Assembly (NCBI GenBank): GCA_900772575.1
Contig: CAAHEN010000172.1
Location: 1-55,543, forward strand
DNA from: Bacteroidaceae bacterium
GTDB lineage: Bacteria; Bacteroidota; Bacteroidia; Bacteroidales; Bacteroidaceae
Length of the DNA stretch: 55,543 nt
Direction: 5' to 3'
Shown: positions 7,604 through 16,184 of the stretch, in pieces
Layout of the letters: each line of letters begins with the position of its first letter
Numbering within the stretch: position 1 is the first letter of the stretch
Notes under the pieces: generated by a model
Databases searched by the model: none
What the model was told of the DNA's origin: nothing
Seen by the model: only the letters and a program-made list of their open reading frames with translations
Program-made: the position numbers and the translations under genes

Positions 7604-8470
7604 TTATTGTGTAGATCCTGCAACGATATCGAGCAACTCGTTGGTAATAGCTTGCTGACGTGTCTTATTATACTTCAGGGTCAGCTCCTGTAGCAAATCA
7701 TCAGCATTGTCTGTCGCCACTTGCATCGCTATGATGCGTGCCGCATGTTCACTAGCCACATTGTCAAGCAATGCCGTAAAGAGCTTCAGGCAAAGAGTCT
7801 GAGGGATCAGCTCTGCAACGACATCAGTAGTTGAAGGCTCGATGATATAATCTGTCGCGTATCGATGTGGATCCGTTGCCTTATTCTCAAAACTGATAGG
7901 TAGAAGGCGCTCTTCAGTCAGCACTTGAGTAGAACTTGACTTAAAATGGTGATAGATCAGCTGCACCTCGTCCAGTTCCTCTGAGGCATAAGCCACCATG
8001 AGTTTTTTTGCAATTTGGGCTACCGGTGCATAGAGTGGATGGTCGGGCAAGGACGAATAGTCCGTCCCCGAAAAGCCAAGCTTACGCGCGGCCTCCTCCC
8101 CCTTCTTTCCGATGGCCACCACATGCTCAATACGTACACCGGCTTTCCTATAGCGTTCAACGGCATTGCAGAAGGCCTTGATGGCATTGGCATTGAAGCC
8201 ACCACAGAGGCTGGCGTTGGAGGTGTACAGGACGATTGCCGTGCGTTTGACTTGGCGAACCTTAGCATAAGGAGAATCGATGTCGCCCTCAAGGTTGGCC
8301 ACAAACGTATTCATGATGCCTTCAAGACTCCGTTCATAAGGGCGCATTCCCTCAATGGCCTTTTGGGCACGATGGAGCTTAGATGAAGCCACCATCTTCA
8401 TGGCACTGGTGATCTTGCGCGTGTTACTAACGCTGGATATTCTTGATTTTACTTCCTTAAGTGAAGCCAT
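7604..8470 (-). CDS. atpG: ATP synthase F1 gamma subunit
   Basis: Central rotor shaft of F1. 288 residues with the canonical N-terminal helix MASLKEVKSRISSVSNTRKITSAMKMVA and the C-terminal helix ending RQQAITNELLDIVAGS, both of which form the coiled-coil shaft inside the alpha3beta3 ring. The mid region (YTSNASLCGGFNANAIK) is the conserved Rossmann-like core. Last gene of the operon, 71 bases after atpA. Confidence 0.96.
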   Translation of the reverse strand: MASLKEVKSRISSVSNTRKITSAMKMVASSKLHRAQKAIEGMRPYERSLEGIMNTFVANLEGDIDSPYAKVRQVKRTAIVLYTSNASLCGGFNANAIKAFCNAVERYRKAGVRIEHVVAIGKKGEEAARKLGFSGTDYSSLPDHPLYAPVAQIAKKLMVAYASEELDEVQLIYHHFKSSSTQVLTEERLLPISFENKATDPHRYATDYIIEPSTTDVVAELIPQTLCLKLFTALLDNVASEHAARIIAMQVATDNADDLLQELTLKYNKTRQQAITNELLDIVAGSTQ

Positions 8471-8541
8471 AGGTTTGACAATTTAGTGGAATCTCCAAAT
8501 GAAACGACCGCACAGCGGGGACTTCATTCCGGTGCATACCC

Positions 8542-10125
8542 TCACTTGTATTGGCCGGCAACGTCCTCAGCGACTTTCTCAATGTTGGCACAAACCTGTT
8601 CAGTCAGATGACCAAGTTTTATTTCATCGAGAATCGTATCGGCATAGTTGGTACGGACTATCTGCAAGAAATTGTTCTTGAAATCACGTACCTTGTCGAT
8701 GGGAACGTCGTTGAGTAGGCCATGGGTGCCACAATAGAGAACTGCAACTTGCTCGGCAACTGGCATTGGGCTGTACTGGGCTTGGATCAGAAGCTGATTG
8801 TTCTTTCGCCCTTTGTCGATTGTCATCGCAGTGACTGGATCCATGTCAGAGGAGAAACGGGAGAACGACTCCAATTCGCGATACTGCGCCTGATCGATCT
8901 TCAGTGTGCCAGCCACCTTCTTCATACTCTTGATCTGTGCAGACCCGCCGACACGGCTAACTGAGATGCCGACATCAATGGCCGGACGAAAGCCTTGGTT
9001 GAAAAGATTGGTATCGAGATAAATCTGTCCGTCGGTGATAGATATGACGTTTGTCGGAATGTAAGCAGAGACATCGCCAGCCTGTGTCTCAATGATGGGG
9101 AGAGCGGTGAGCGAACCTCCGCCCTTGACCTTACCTTTGAGCGACTCCGGCAGGTCATTCATCTGCTCAGCCACCTCAGTCTGGTTATTGATCTTGGCCG
9201 CACGTTCAAGCAAACGTGAATGTAGGTAGAAGACATCGCCCGGATACGCCTCACGCCCAGAGGGACGGCGCAGGATCAGCGACACCTCACGGTAGGCAAC
9301 AGCCTGTTTGGATAGGTCATCATAGACGACAAGGGCATGAAGTCCCCGATCGCGGAAATACTCTCCAATTGCAGCACCGGCAAACGGTGCAAAGTACTGC
9401 ACAGCCGCAGGCTCAGCAGCAGTGGCCGATACAATGACGGTATAATCAAGAGCGCCATGCTCTTTCAGTGTATTGACAATGCTGGCTACAGTTGAGGCCT
9501 TCTGGCCGATGGCTACATAAATGCAGTAGACGGGATCTCCCTTCTCGTAGTTTTCCTTCTGGTTGATAATTGTGTCGATGGCAATTGCGGTCTTTCCGGT
9601 CTGACGGTCACCGATGATGAGCTCACGCTGTCCACGTCCAATAGGAATCATGGAGTCCACAGACATCAAGCCGGTCTGCAAGGCCTGATTAACGGGCTGG
9701 CGGAAGATGACGCCCGGCGCTTTGCGATCAAGCGGCATAAGAAATTTCTCACCGCTAATCTCTGCACCGCCATCAATAGGATGGCCGAGGGGGGTAATGA
9801 CTCGTCCCAACATATTCTCGTTCACCTCGATTGAGGCGACGCGTCCCGTTCGCGTGACAGTCTGACCTTCTTTTATACCTTCAGTCGGACCGAGCAACAC
9901 GGCACCGACATTATCCTCTTCAAGGTTCATCGCAACAGCCATCACGCCGTTTTCAAATTCAATGAGCTCGTTTTCGGTAACGTGTGTGAGTCCGTGAATA
10001 CGAGCCACACCATCACCGATTGTGAGGACGATGCCCTTCTCTTCGAACTTGATGTTGGTGTCTATCTCCTGCAACTGCTGAAGCAGGATGCTAGACACTT
10101 CACTAGGTTTGATATTACTTGGCAT
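8542..10125 (-). CDS. atpA: ATP synthase F1 alpha subunit
   Basis: Non-catalytic nucleotide-binding subunit of F1. 527 residues: beta-barrel with GDGVARIHGL, Walker A GDRQTGKTAIAIDT, VYVAIGQKASTV, and the conserved ISVSRVGGSAQIKSMKKVAG near the C-terminal bundle. Gene order atpH-atpA-atpG is standard. The start at 10125 (MPSNIKPSEVSSILLQQL) fits the family. Confidence 0.97.
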   Translation of the reverse strand: MPSNIKPSEVSSILLQQLQEIDTNIKFEEKGIVLTIGDGVARIHGLTHVTENELIEFENGVMAVAMNLEEDNVGAVLLGPTEGIKEGQTVTRTGRVASIEVNENMLGRVITPLGHPIDGGAEISGEKFLMPLDRKAPGVIFRQPVNQALQTGLMSVDSMIPIGRGQRELIIGDRQTGKTAIAIDTIINQKENYEKGDPVYCIYVAIGQKASTVASIVNTLKEHGALDYTVIVSATAAEPAAVQYFAPFAGAAIGEYFRDRGLHALVVYDDLSKQAVAYREVSLILRRPSGREAYPGDVFYLHSRLLERAAKINNQTEVAEQMNDLPESLKGKVKGGGSLTALPIIETQAGDVSAYIPTNVISITDGQIYLDTNLFNQGFRPAIDVGISVSRVGGSAQIKSMKKVAGTLKIDQAQYRELESFSRFSSDMDPVTAMTIDKGRKNNQLLIQAQYSPMPVAEQVAVLYCGTHGLLNDVPIDKVRDFKNNFLQIVRTNYADTILDEIKLGHLTEQVCANIEKVAEDVAGQYK

Positions 10126-10137
10126 GTATATGTTTGT

Positions 10138-10686
10138 TTATTCTTGTTTGATCAAGCTCCGCCGCAAGCGTTTGAACTGCGCGGCTAAACTGGCATCAAG
10201 CCGATAAGTGTCATACTCGATGATGAATCCTCCGCCCAGAGACGGATCTTGAGTAGCATCAATATCGACATGAGAGCCTATCCTGCTTTCCAAGAGCTTC
10301 TTGACCCGCTGTCTAATAGACTCATCAACCTCTATGGGAGTGATTAAACGAGCCTCCATAATATGGCTATACTTACGGTATAGGCTGAGGTAGGCATTGG
10401 CAATGAACACAATGAGATCTGCCCTCTGGTGAGCGACAACCAAATCGATGAAACGCTCCGTCGATACGGTGAGACGCCCATTGCGGACAGAGGCCCCTTT
10501 CAGCAGAGTCGCCTTCTGTGCAGATGTGACAACCGGACTCTGTACCGCAGCCTGTAATTTCGGCAGCCCTAGGTAAGTCCGCGCCAATGCACTGAACTCT
10601 TTATAGACTGTTTCAGCCTCACCGCGTCCTATAGCATATTGCAATAGCGCTCTGGCATAGCGGACGGAAATAATCCCTATATCCAT
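10138..10686 (-). CDS. atpH: ATP synthase F1 delta subunit
   Basis: Peripheral stalk subunit that ties F1 alpha to the b subunits. 182 residues, starting MDIGIISVRYARALLQYA (the conserved YA-AL motif) and containing LGGGFIIEYDTYRLDASLAAQFKRLRR near the C-terminus, the OSCP/delta signature. It ends 12 bases before atpA starts. Confidence 0.93.
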   Translation of the reverse strand: MDIGIISVRYARALLQYAIGRGEAETVYKEFSALARTYLGLPKLQAAVQSPVVTSAQKATLLKGASVRNGRLTVSTERFIDLVVAHQRADLIVFIANAYLSLYRKYSHIMEARLITPIEVDESIRQRVKKLLESRIGSHVDIDATQDPSLGGGFIIEYDTYRLDASLAAQFKRLRRSLIKQE

Positions 10687-10767
10687 AATAGACGGTCTTA
10701 GGTTTAATTTTGTGTTACGTCACGGCACTCCGATTCCGGCTTGTGAACAGACGAGAACAGCCTGTTT

Positions 10768-11271
10768 TTACCTAGCCGGAATGACGTCATTCAGTAATTG
10801 CTCCATATATAGCTGTTGTTCCGCTGAAGTGTCCAGCTTGTGACGAACAACTTTCTCGGCTATTTGGACGGATAGGTCTGCGACCGTTGAGCGTATGTCT
10901 TGCAGAGCATGCTCTTTCTCGGTCTCAATTTGCGCCTTCGCCTCCTCAAGGAGTTTACTGCCTTCAGCCTGAGCTTTCTCGCGGGCGGCCTTTATGATGT
11001 CGTCACGCGTAGCCATGGCCTCCCTAATGATTTGGGCCTGCTGTTCACGCGCTTCTTTCAGCAAAGCCTCACCCTCGCTCTTGATATTGGCAAGTCTCTC
11101 GTTAGCCTCACGGGCATTCTTGAGCGATTCGTCAATATAGCTCTTTCGGTCTTCCACCATCTTGATAATGACAGGGAAGCCGAAACGAGCCAATAGGATG
11201 AAGACAATGAGAAACGCTGCCAGCATCCAAAAAATCAATCCGAAGTCGGGTGTGAGAATGGATGGCAACAT
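10768..11271 (-). CDS. atpF: ATP synthase Fo b subunit
   Basis: Membrane-anchored peripheral stalk. 167 residues: one membrane helix (about 9-30, LIFWMLAAFLIVFILLARFG), then a long charged right-handed coiled-coil rich in Ala, Glu and Lys, with KEAREQQAQIIREAMATRDD. Sits between atpE and atpH as usual. Only one b gene is present, so a homodimer is expected. Confidence 0.95.
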   Translation of the reverse strand: MLPSILTPDFGLIFWMLAAFLIVFILLARFGFPVIIKMVEDRKSYIDESLKNAREANERLANIKSEGEALLKEAREQQAQIIREAMATRDDIIKAAREKAQAEGSKLLEEAKAQIETEKEHALQDIRSTVADLSVQIAEKVVRHKLDTSAEQQLYMEQLLNDVIPAR

Positions 11272-11313
11272 GATTTTTCCTTTCTAATTTGTCTTAAGTT
11301 GGATGCTCTCCGG

Positions 11314-11559
11314 TTAGAGGAAGAGACACAGCAAGCAAACAACCACTGCGAAGAATGCTACGCCTTCTACAAGGGCTGCCGCAAGAATCATGTTTGTACG
11401 GATATCACCCGTAGACTCTGGCTGACGAGCGATGGCCTCCATTGCAGAGCTACCGATTCGCCCAATACCCAGACCTGCGCCGATTGCGGCGATGCCGGCA
11501 CCGATGCCAGCGCCTAACTTAGCAACTCCTGCTGCTTCTAACAATGCTAACAATAACAT
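11314..11559 (-). CDS. atpE: ATP synthase Fo c subunit (rotor ring)
   Basis: 81-residue hairpin of two membrane helices joined by the polar loop ARQPES. Helix 2 carries the ion-binding Glu in ALVEGVAFFAVV. The Na+-type ligand pattern (Gln in helix 1 and Ser-Thr after the Glu) is absent, so proton coupling is inferred. Start at 11559 gives the usual short N-terminus. Confidence 0.95.
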   Translation of the reverse strand: MLLLALLEAAGVAKLGAGIGAGIAAIGAGLGIGRIGSSAMEAIARQPESTGDIRTNMILAAALVEGVAFFAVVVCLLCLFL

Positions 11560-11616
11560 AATAGTTTGTTTTTAAGTTGGTTTTATTCTGATATTACAAT
11601 TGCGACATGTGAACCT

Positions 11617-12693
11617 TTATTCTCCATGCGAATGTGCTTCCGGGTGTGCCATACCGATAAAGACTGAGCTGAGCATCGTAAACACGTAGGCTTGAATGAA
11701 AGCCACCAGGAACTCTAGCGCATTCATAAACAGCATGAGCAGGAAACTGACGATTGAAAGTGAAGCCCCTATGGCAATTCCTACCTGGCAAGTGATGAAT
11801 ATCACGCACGTCAGGGCCAAGATAGTGGCATGACCTCCCATCATATTTGCAAAGAGACGGACCATCAAAGCGAAGGGTTTGATAAACACACCGAATACCT
11901 CGATGATAGGCATAAGCGGAACCGGTACTTTAAGCCATGTCGGCACATCAGGCCAAAAAGTCTCTTTCCAGTACTCTTTGTTGCCAAACAAATTGATGAC
12001 CAGCATGACGCAGAACGCCAATATAAAGGTAATACTGATATTTCCAGTGACATTCGCTCCCCCGGGGAATATGGGAATCAACCCGACTAGATTGGTAATG
12101 AAGATAAAGAAGAATGCCGTCAAAAGAAATGGGCCATAGATCCTGCTCCGTTGCACGCCAACGCCAGGTTTGATGACGTCATCATAAATTGACATGACAA
12201 ACATCTCTATCAGCCCGACAAACCCGCCAGGGGCATCGTCGTATGACTTCCGCCGATGATACCAGCAACTACAGGATAGAAACACGAAGAGCATGATGAG
12301 TGCCACAATCCAAATCTGAACCACATCCTTTGTCAAGGACAGATCCAAAGGACGCGCCTTGCTTCCGTCCGCTAGCTTCTCATAGATCTTGCCATTATTC
12401 TCCTTGTCCAAATAAAAGCCTTCGTAGACCCCGCCATGTGTCAGCCTTTCAGAGCTGAACGTATGCCAAGCCCCGTCTTGCGCACGCACGATCACCGGTA
12501 GAGGAATTGAAACGTGCTGGCCATTCCATGTCAGAATGTGCCATTCATAGGCATCACTGAGATGCCCTAATACGATCTCCTTAACGTCGATGTTTTCATT
12601 CTCTGCCTTTGCTGCCATAGAAGCAGGCATGAGGCTGCAAAAAAACATCAGCACTAAGACCGTCACATTATGCAGGCTCTTGGGAAGTTTCAT
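11617..12693 (-). CDS. atpB: ATP synthase Fo a subunit with N-terminal signal-like extension
   Basis: Stator channel subunit for proton flow. 358 residues, longer than the E. coli protein because of an N-terminal signal-like segment (about 8-30) and a periplasmic domain of about 100 residues, as known in Bacteroidetes. The conserved membrane region contains GLIPIFPGG and the essential Arg in LMVRLFANMMGGHATIL; the end LEFLVAFIQAYVFTMLSSVFIG is characteristic. Overlaps the upstream small membrane gene by 26 bases. Confidence 0.95.
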   Translation of the reverse strand: MKLPKSLHNVTVLVLMFFCSLMPASMAAKAENENIDVKEIVLGHLSDAYEWHILTWNGQHVSIPLPVIVRAQDGAWHTFSSERLTHGGVYEGFYLDKENNGKIYEKLADGSKARPLDLSLTKDVVQIWIVALIMLFVFLSCSCWYHRRKSYDDAPGGFVGLIEMFVMSIYDDVIKPGVGVQRSRIYGPFLLTAFFFIFITNLVGLIPIFPGGANVTGNISITFILAFCVMLVINLFGNKEYWKETFWPDVPTWLKVPVPLMPIIEVFGVFIKPFALMVRLFANMMGGHATILALTCVIFITCQVGIAIGASLSIVSFLLMLFMNALEFLVAFIQAYVFTMLSSVFIGMAHPEAHSHGE

Positions 12694-13096
12694 TTTTCTT
12701 CTTTGCTTTTTTGATGTGCTCCGTCTTGATATGATAATAGCCCGTCAGCACCATCGTGAGAATATAATAAGCAATGAGGTTGATGCTGAAAAGTAGAAGA
12801 GAGTCCTTAAAACAGAGTGCATAGACCAACAATACGATTATGGCCAATAACAGACGCACGACATTGTTGGCAAGGTAAAATGTCGTTATGAGCTTGGAGT
12901 GACTCCGCTGCAATTTTCTCAACATACTGAGTGAAGACACATTATAGGCAAAACAGCCTGTTGATATCAACACTATATTGATTGCCTGCACGTCGGCTTC
13001 ATCACCAACACTGCACCGTTCTATGCCAAACAGGATGACACCCAACACAGCGTAAAACGCCGTGAACAACAATATGGGATGAAGGAATGCACTCAT
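12668..13096 (-). CDS. AtpI-like small membrane protein in the ATP synthase operon
   Basis: 142 residues with four hydrophobic segments (about 7-25, 38-55, 70-95, 98-120) and a Lys-rich C-terminal tail (HIKKAKKKNETSQ). Position between atpC and atpB matches the poorly characterised membrane gene found there in Bacteroidales; by topology and place it may do the job of AtpI (c-ring assembly or Mg2+ supply), but I see no AtpI sequence signature. The 26-base overlap with atpB implies coupled translation. Confidence 0.75.
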   Translation of the reverse strand: MSAFLHPILLFTAFYAVLGVILFGIERCSVGDEADVQAINIVLISTGCFAYNVSSLSMLRKLQRSHSKLITTFYLANNVVRLLLAIIVLLVYALCFKDSLLLFSINLIAYYILTMVLTGYYHIKTEHIKKAKKKNETSQEPA

Positions 13097-13106
13097 TTTA
13101 CGATGA

Positions 13107-13352
13107 CTAATTTTCTTCTGCTTCCACGCAAACAGTGGCTATCCCTTGGGATATTTCCACAAACCCCTTCTTGATATCCACCGCAAATGGTTGTCCAGCC
13201 GTGTCACATTCCACACTCCCCTGTCCTAGCGTGGATATAATCGGCGCATGTCTGTCCAATACTTCAAAACGCCCTTTTTCACCGGGCAAGCGGAGGATAC
13301 TGACTTCTCCCGAATACAGGACCTTCTCAGGTGACACAATAAGCACTCTCAT
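13107..13352 (-). CDS. atpC: ATP synthase F1 epsilon subunit (short form)
   Basis: 81 residues, only the beta-sandwich domain: VLIVSPEKVLYSGEVSILRLPGEKGRFEVLDRHAP. The C-terminal helical hairpin that inhibits ATP hydrolysis in E. coli is missing, which is normal for Bacteroidetes. It follows atpD by 24 bases and precedes the AtpI-like gene by 10. Confidence 0.93.
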   Translation of the reverse strand: MRVLIVSPEKVLYSGEVSILRLPGEKGRFEVLDRHAPIISTLGQGSVECDTAGQPFAVDIKKGFVEISQGIATVCVEAEEN

Positions 13353-13376
13353 AATTATGCGATTTCGAATGAAGAC

Positions 13377-14918
13377 TTAGACGGTGGCATGAGCCAGGAG
13401 CTTCTTGCCCTTCTCTATGGCTTCGTCAATCGTACCTACATTAAGGAATGCTTGCTCAGGCAAGTTGTCGACCTCACCGTTCAATATCATATTGAAGCCG
13501 CGGATACATTCTTCAATCGGAACCATGACACCGGGAACTCCGGTAAACTTTTCAGCTACTGTAAACGGCTGACTCAAGAATCGCTGCACACGGCGGGCAC
13601 GATTGACAGTTTCCTTGTCTTCATCAGACAGTTCGTCCATACCGAGAATGGCAATGATATCCTGTAACTCCTTATATTTTTGAAGAATCTGCTTGACGCG
13701 CTGAGCACAATCGTAATGTTCTTTACCAATAACATTCGGATCAAGAATGCGCGAAGTCGAATCCAAGGGATCCACTGCAGGGTATATGCCCAATTCCGTA
13801 ATCTTACGGCTCAGGACAGTAGTGGCATCCAAGTGGGTAAATGTGGTGGCTGGCGCAGGGTCGGTCAAGTCGTCTGCCGGCACATATACAGCCTGGATCG
13901 AAGTAATGGAACCATTTTTTGTAGATGTGATCCGCTCTTGCATGGCTCCCATTTCGCTGGCCAAAGTCGGCTGATAACCGACGGCAGAAGGCATACGCCC
14001 AAGCAAGGCGGAAACCTCAGAACCAGCCTGTGTGAAACGGAAGATATTGTCGATGAAGAACAATATGTCAGAAGCTTGTCCGCTTTTTGCGCCGGCATCA
14101 CGAAATGACTCAGCGACAGATAGGCCTGACAATGCCACCGATGCACGTGCTCCAGGCGGTTCGTTCATCTGGCCATACACAAGTGTCGCTTGGCTCTTCT
14201 CCAGCTCATCATAATCGACCTTGCTTAGATCCCACTCACCTTTCTCCATGGCTTCAGTAAAGGCCTTGCCATATTTCACAACACCGGACTCAATCATCTC
14301 TCGCAGAAGATCGTTTCCTTCTCGGGTACGTTCACCAACACCGGCAAAGACCGAAAATCCGTTGTGACCTTTTGCTATGTTGTTGATAAGCTCCATGATG
14401 AGGACTGTCTTACCCACACCGGCACCGCCGAAAAGTCCAATCTTACCACCTTTTGCATATGGTTCCAACAGGTCTATAACCTTTATACCCGTATAGAGTA
14501 TCTCACTGCTGGTTTTCAAGTCATCAAACTTTGGTGGCTCACGGTGTATAGGATAAGGATCCGTTTTTTTGTCTACAGAACGCAGGCCATCTATGGTCTC
14601 ACCTATCACATTCATCATTCGCCCCTTGATCTGTTCTCCAGTCGGCATCGTGATCGGGCTTCCGAGACGATTCACGGCCAGGCCTCTGCTTAGGCCGTCT
14701 GTGTTATCCATGGCTACGCAGCGCACGGTATCCTCACCAATATGCTGCTGCACCTCAACCACGATTTTACGTCCGTCTGGATGAGTGAGCTCCAGAGCCT
14801 CATGAATTTGTGGCAAAACCTGATCGGCCGGCTTCCCGTTTGTCTGAAAGACGACATCGACAACAGGGCCGATGATCTGGCTTATTTGCCCCTTATTCGC
14901 TATGATATTATTGTCCAT
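13377..14918 (-). CDS. atpD: ATP synthase F1 beta subunit
   Basis: Catalytic subunit of F1. Start at 14918 (MDNNIIANKGQISQIIGPVVD); the longer frame to 14948 would contain the promoter. 513 residues with Walker A GGAGVGKTVLIMELI, GERTREGNDL with the catalytic Glu, ILFFIDNIFRFTQAGSEVS (Walker B), and the adenine-site region AVDPLDSTSR. First gene of the nine-gene operon; a TAACTTTG -7 box lies 28 bases upstream. Confidence 0.97.
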   Translation of the reverse strand: MDNNIIANKGQISQIIGPVVDVVFQTNGKPADQVLPQIHEALELTHPDGRKIVVEVQQHIGEDTVRCVAMDNTDGLSRGLAVNRLGSPITMPTGEQIKGRMMNVIGETIDGLRSVDKKTDPYPIHREPPKFDDLKTSSEILYTGIKVIDLLEPYAKGGKIGLFGGAGVGKTVLIMELINNIAKGHNGFSVFAGVGERTREGNDLLREMIESGVVKYGKAFTEAMEKGEWDLSKVDYDELEKSQATLVYGQMNEPPGARASVALSGLSVAESFRDAGAKSGQASDILFFIDNIFRFTQAGSEVSALLGRMPSAVGYQPTLASEMGAMQERITSTKNGSITSIQAVYVPADDLTDPAPATTFTHLDATTVLSRKITELGIYPAVDPLDSTSRILDPNVIGKEHYDCAQRVKQILQKYKELQDIIAILGMDELSDEDKETVNRARRVQRFLSQPFTVAEKFTGVPGVMVPIEECIRGFNMILNGEVDNLPEQAFLNVGTIDEAIEKGKKLLAHATV

Positions 14919-14945
14919 CTTATATGGCTTTGTTTTTGTACATCG

Positions 14946-14953
14946 CAAAGTTA
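14946..14953 (-). promoter_or_regulatory. -7 box of the ATP synthase operon
   Basis: TAACTTTG on the minus strand followed by the atpD start at 14918. The -33 box is weak. The 251-base gap to pfkA (14919-15169) contains nothing else recognisable. Confidence 0.5.
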
Positions 14954-15169
14954 GGAAGTTTCCCTGAAATGCCTGTTTAACGATTGCGAATAATTCAGTT
15001 CTTCTGTTGCCTTAAGGTGAAAATGGGAGGTTATCGATAGTCTTATGGCACTACGGAACATCAACGATAGTCATCCAATCACAGATAAAATGACAATCAT
15101 CAGATTATCCCCACCTGTTCAGCGCTATGTAATTCTCCTCTTTCCGGGTCGGCTTTGTATCTTGATATA

Positions 15170-16147
15170 TCAGATGGAAAGTTCGTCCAAGACTTTTATC
15201 AGTTGTTTGTCCATCTGCTTGTGCTTTCCAACAGCCTCAATAAACGGCACATAGACAACTTCATTGTTCCTAATGCCCACCATGACATTGCGCTGTCCCT
15301 TCACAAGGGCTTCTATAGCGCCGACGCCGACGCGACTGGCCAAGATGCGATCACGCGCAGAGGGGCTGCCACCGCGCTGTAAGTGGCCCAAAATCGAAAC
15401 ACGGACATCGAATTCAGGATATTCCTTGTTGACCCGATCCGCATAATAGATGGCACCACACTTGGGGCTTTCGCTGACAATAACAATACAGCTTTTCTTG
15501 CTCTTACGGATACCGCGCTCCATGAACTTTATGAGCTGATCACTTCCTGTAGAGTCCTCTGGAATAATGGCGGCTTCAGCTCCAGCTGCGATCGCACTGT
15601 TCTGAGCCAGAAAGCCAGCATCGCGCCCCATCACTTCTACGAAAAAGATACGCTCATGGGATGTTGCCGTGTCCCGGATTTTGTCTACACACTGCGTGAT
15701 GGTATTCAGTGTTGTATCATAGCCGATAGTACTGTCTGTGCCATAAAGATCATTGTCAATAGTGCCAGGCAGACCGATGCACGGGAAATCAAACTCTTCC
15801 GCAAATTTCATCGCTCCCGTCAGTGATCCGTTGCCACCAATGATGACTAAAGCATCTATCCCCTCTTTCCTGAGAGTCTCATAGGCTTGCTGGCGCCCTT
15901 TCGGAGATTCAAATTCATGGCAACGTGCCGTACGCAGAATTGTACCACCTGTTTGGATGATGTTGCTGACATCTTCAGTTGTGAAGGTTTTCACCTCATC
16001 GTTTATAAGACCGTAATAGCCTCGATAGATACCCTTAATCTTGAATCCGTTGCAAATCCCACTACGTGTTACAGAACGAATGGCCGCATTCATTCCAGGA
16101 GCATCTCCTCCTGATGTCAGAACACCGATACATCTGATCTTTCCCAT
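15170..16147 (-). CDS. pfkA: 6-phosphofructokinase
   Basis: Phosphorylates fructose 6-phosphate in glycolysis. 325 residues: IGVLTSGGDAPGMNAAIR, catalytic PGTIDNDLYGTD (Asp131), MGRDAGFLA, and ILGHLQRGGSP. The nucleotide motif usually written GGDGS reads GGNGS (residues 104-108, codon AAC confirmed), so the Mg-ATP-contacting Asp is Asn. The Gly that follows is typical of ATP-dependent rather than pyrophosphate-dependent enzymes (GGDDS). It follows nhaD by 37 bases on the same strand. Confidence 0.95.
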   Translation of the reverse strand: MGKIRCIGVLTSGGDAPGMNAAIRSVTRSGICNGFKIKGIYRGYYGLINDEVKTFTTEDVSNIIQTGGTILRTARCHEFESPKGRQQAYETLRKEGIDALVIIGGNGSLTGAMKFAEEFDFPCIGLPGTIDNDLYGTDSTIGYDTTLNTITQCVDKIRDTATSHERIFFVEVMGRDAGFLAQNSAIAAGAEAAIIPEDSTGSDQLIKFMERGIRKSKKSCIVIVSESPKCGAIYYADRVNKEYPEFDVRVSILGHLQRGGSPSARDRILASRVGVGAIEALVKGQRNVMVGIRNNEVVYVPFIEAVGKHKQMDKQLIKVLDELSI

Positions 16148-16184
16148 AAGATTCTCAATTTTGATAAGTGTTTTATTGTTAAGT

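Noticed and set aside
11314..11559. Sodium-driven ATP synthase
   Set aside because: The c subunit lacks the Gln in helix 1 and the Ser/Thr after the ion-binding Glu that Na+ enzymes need.
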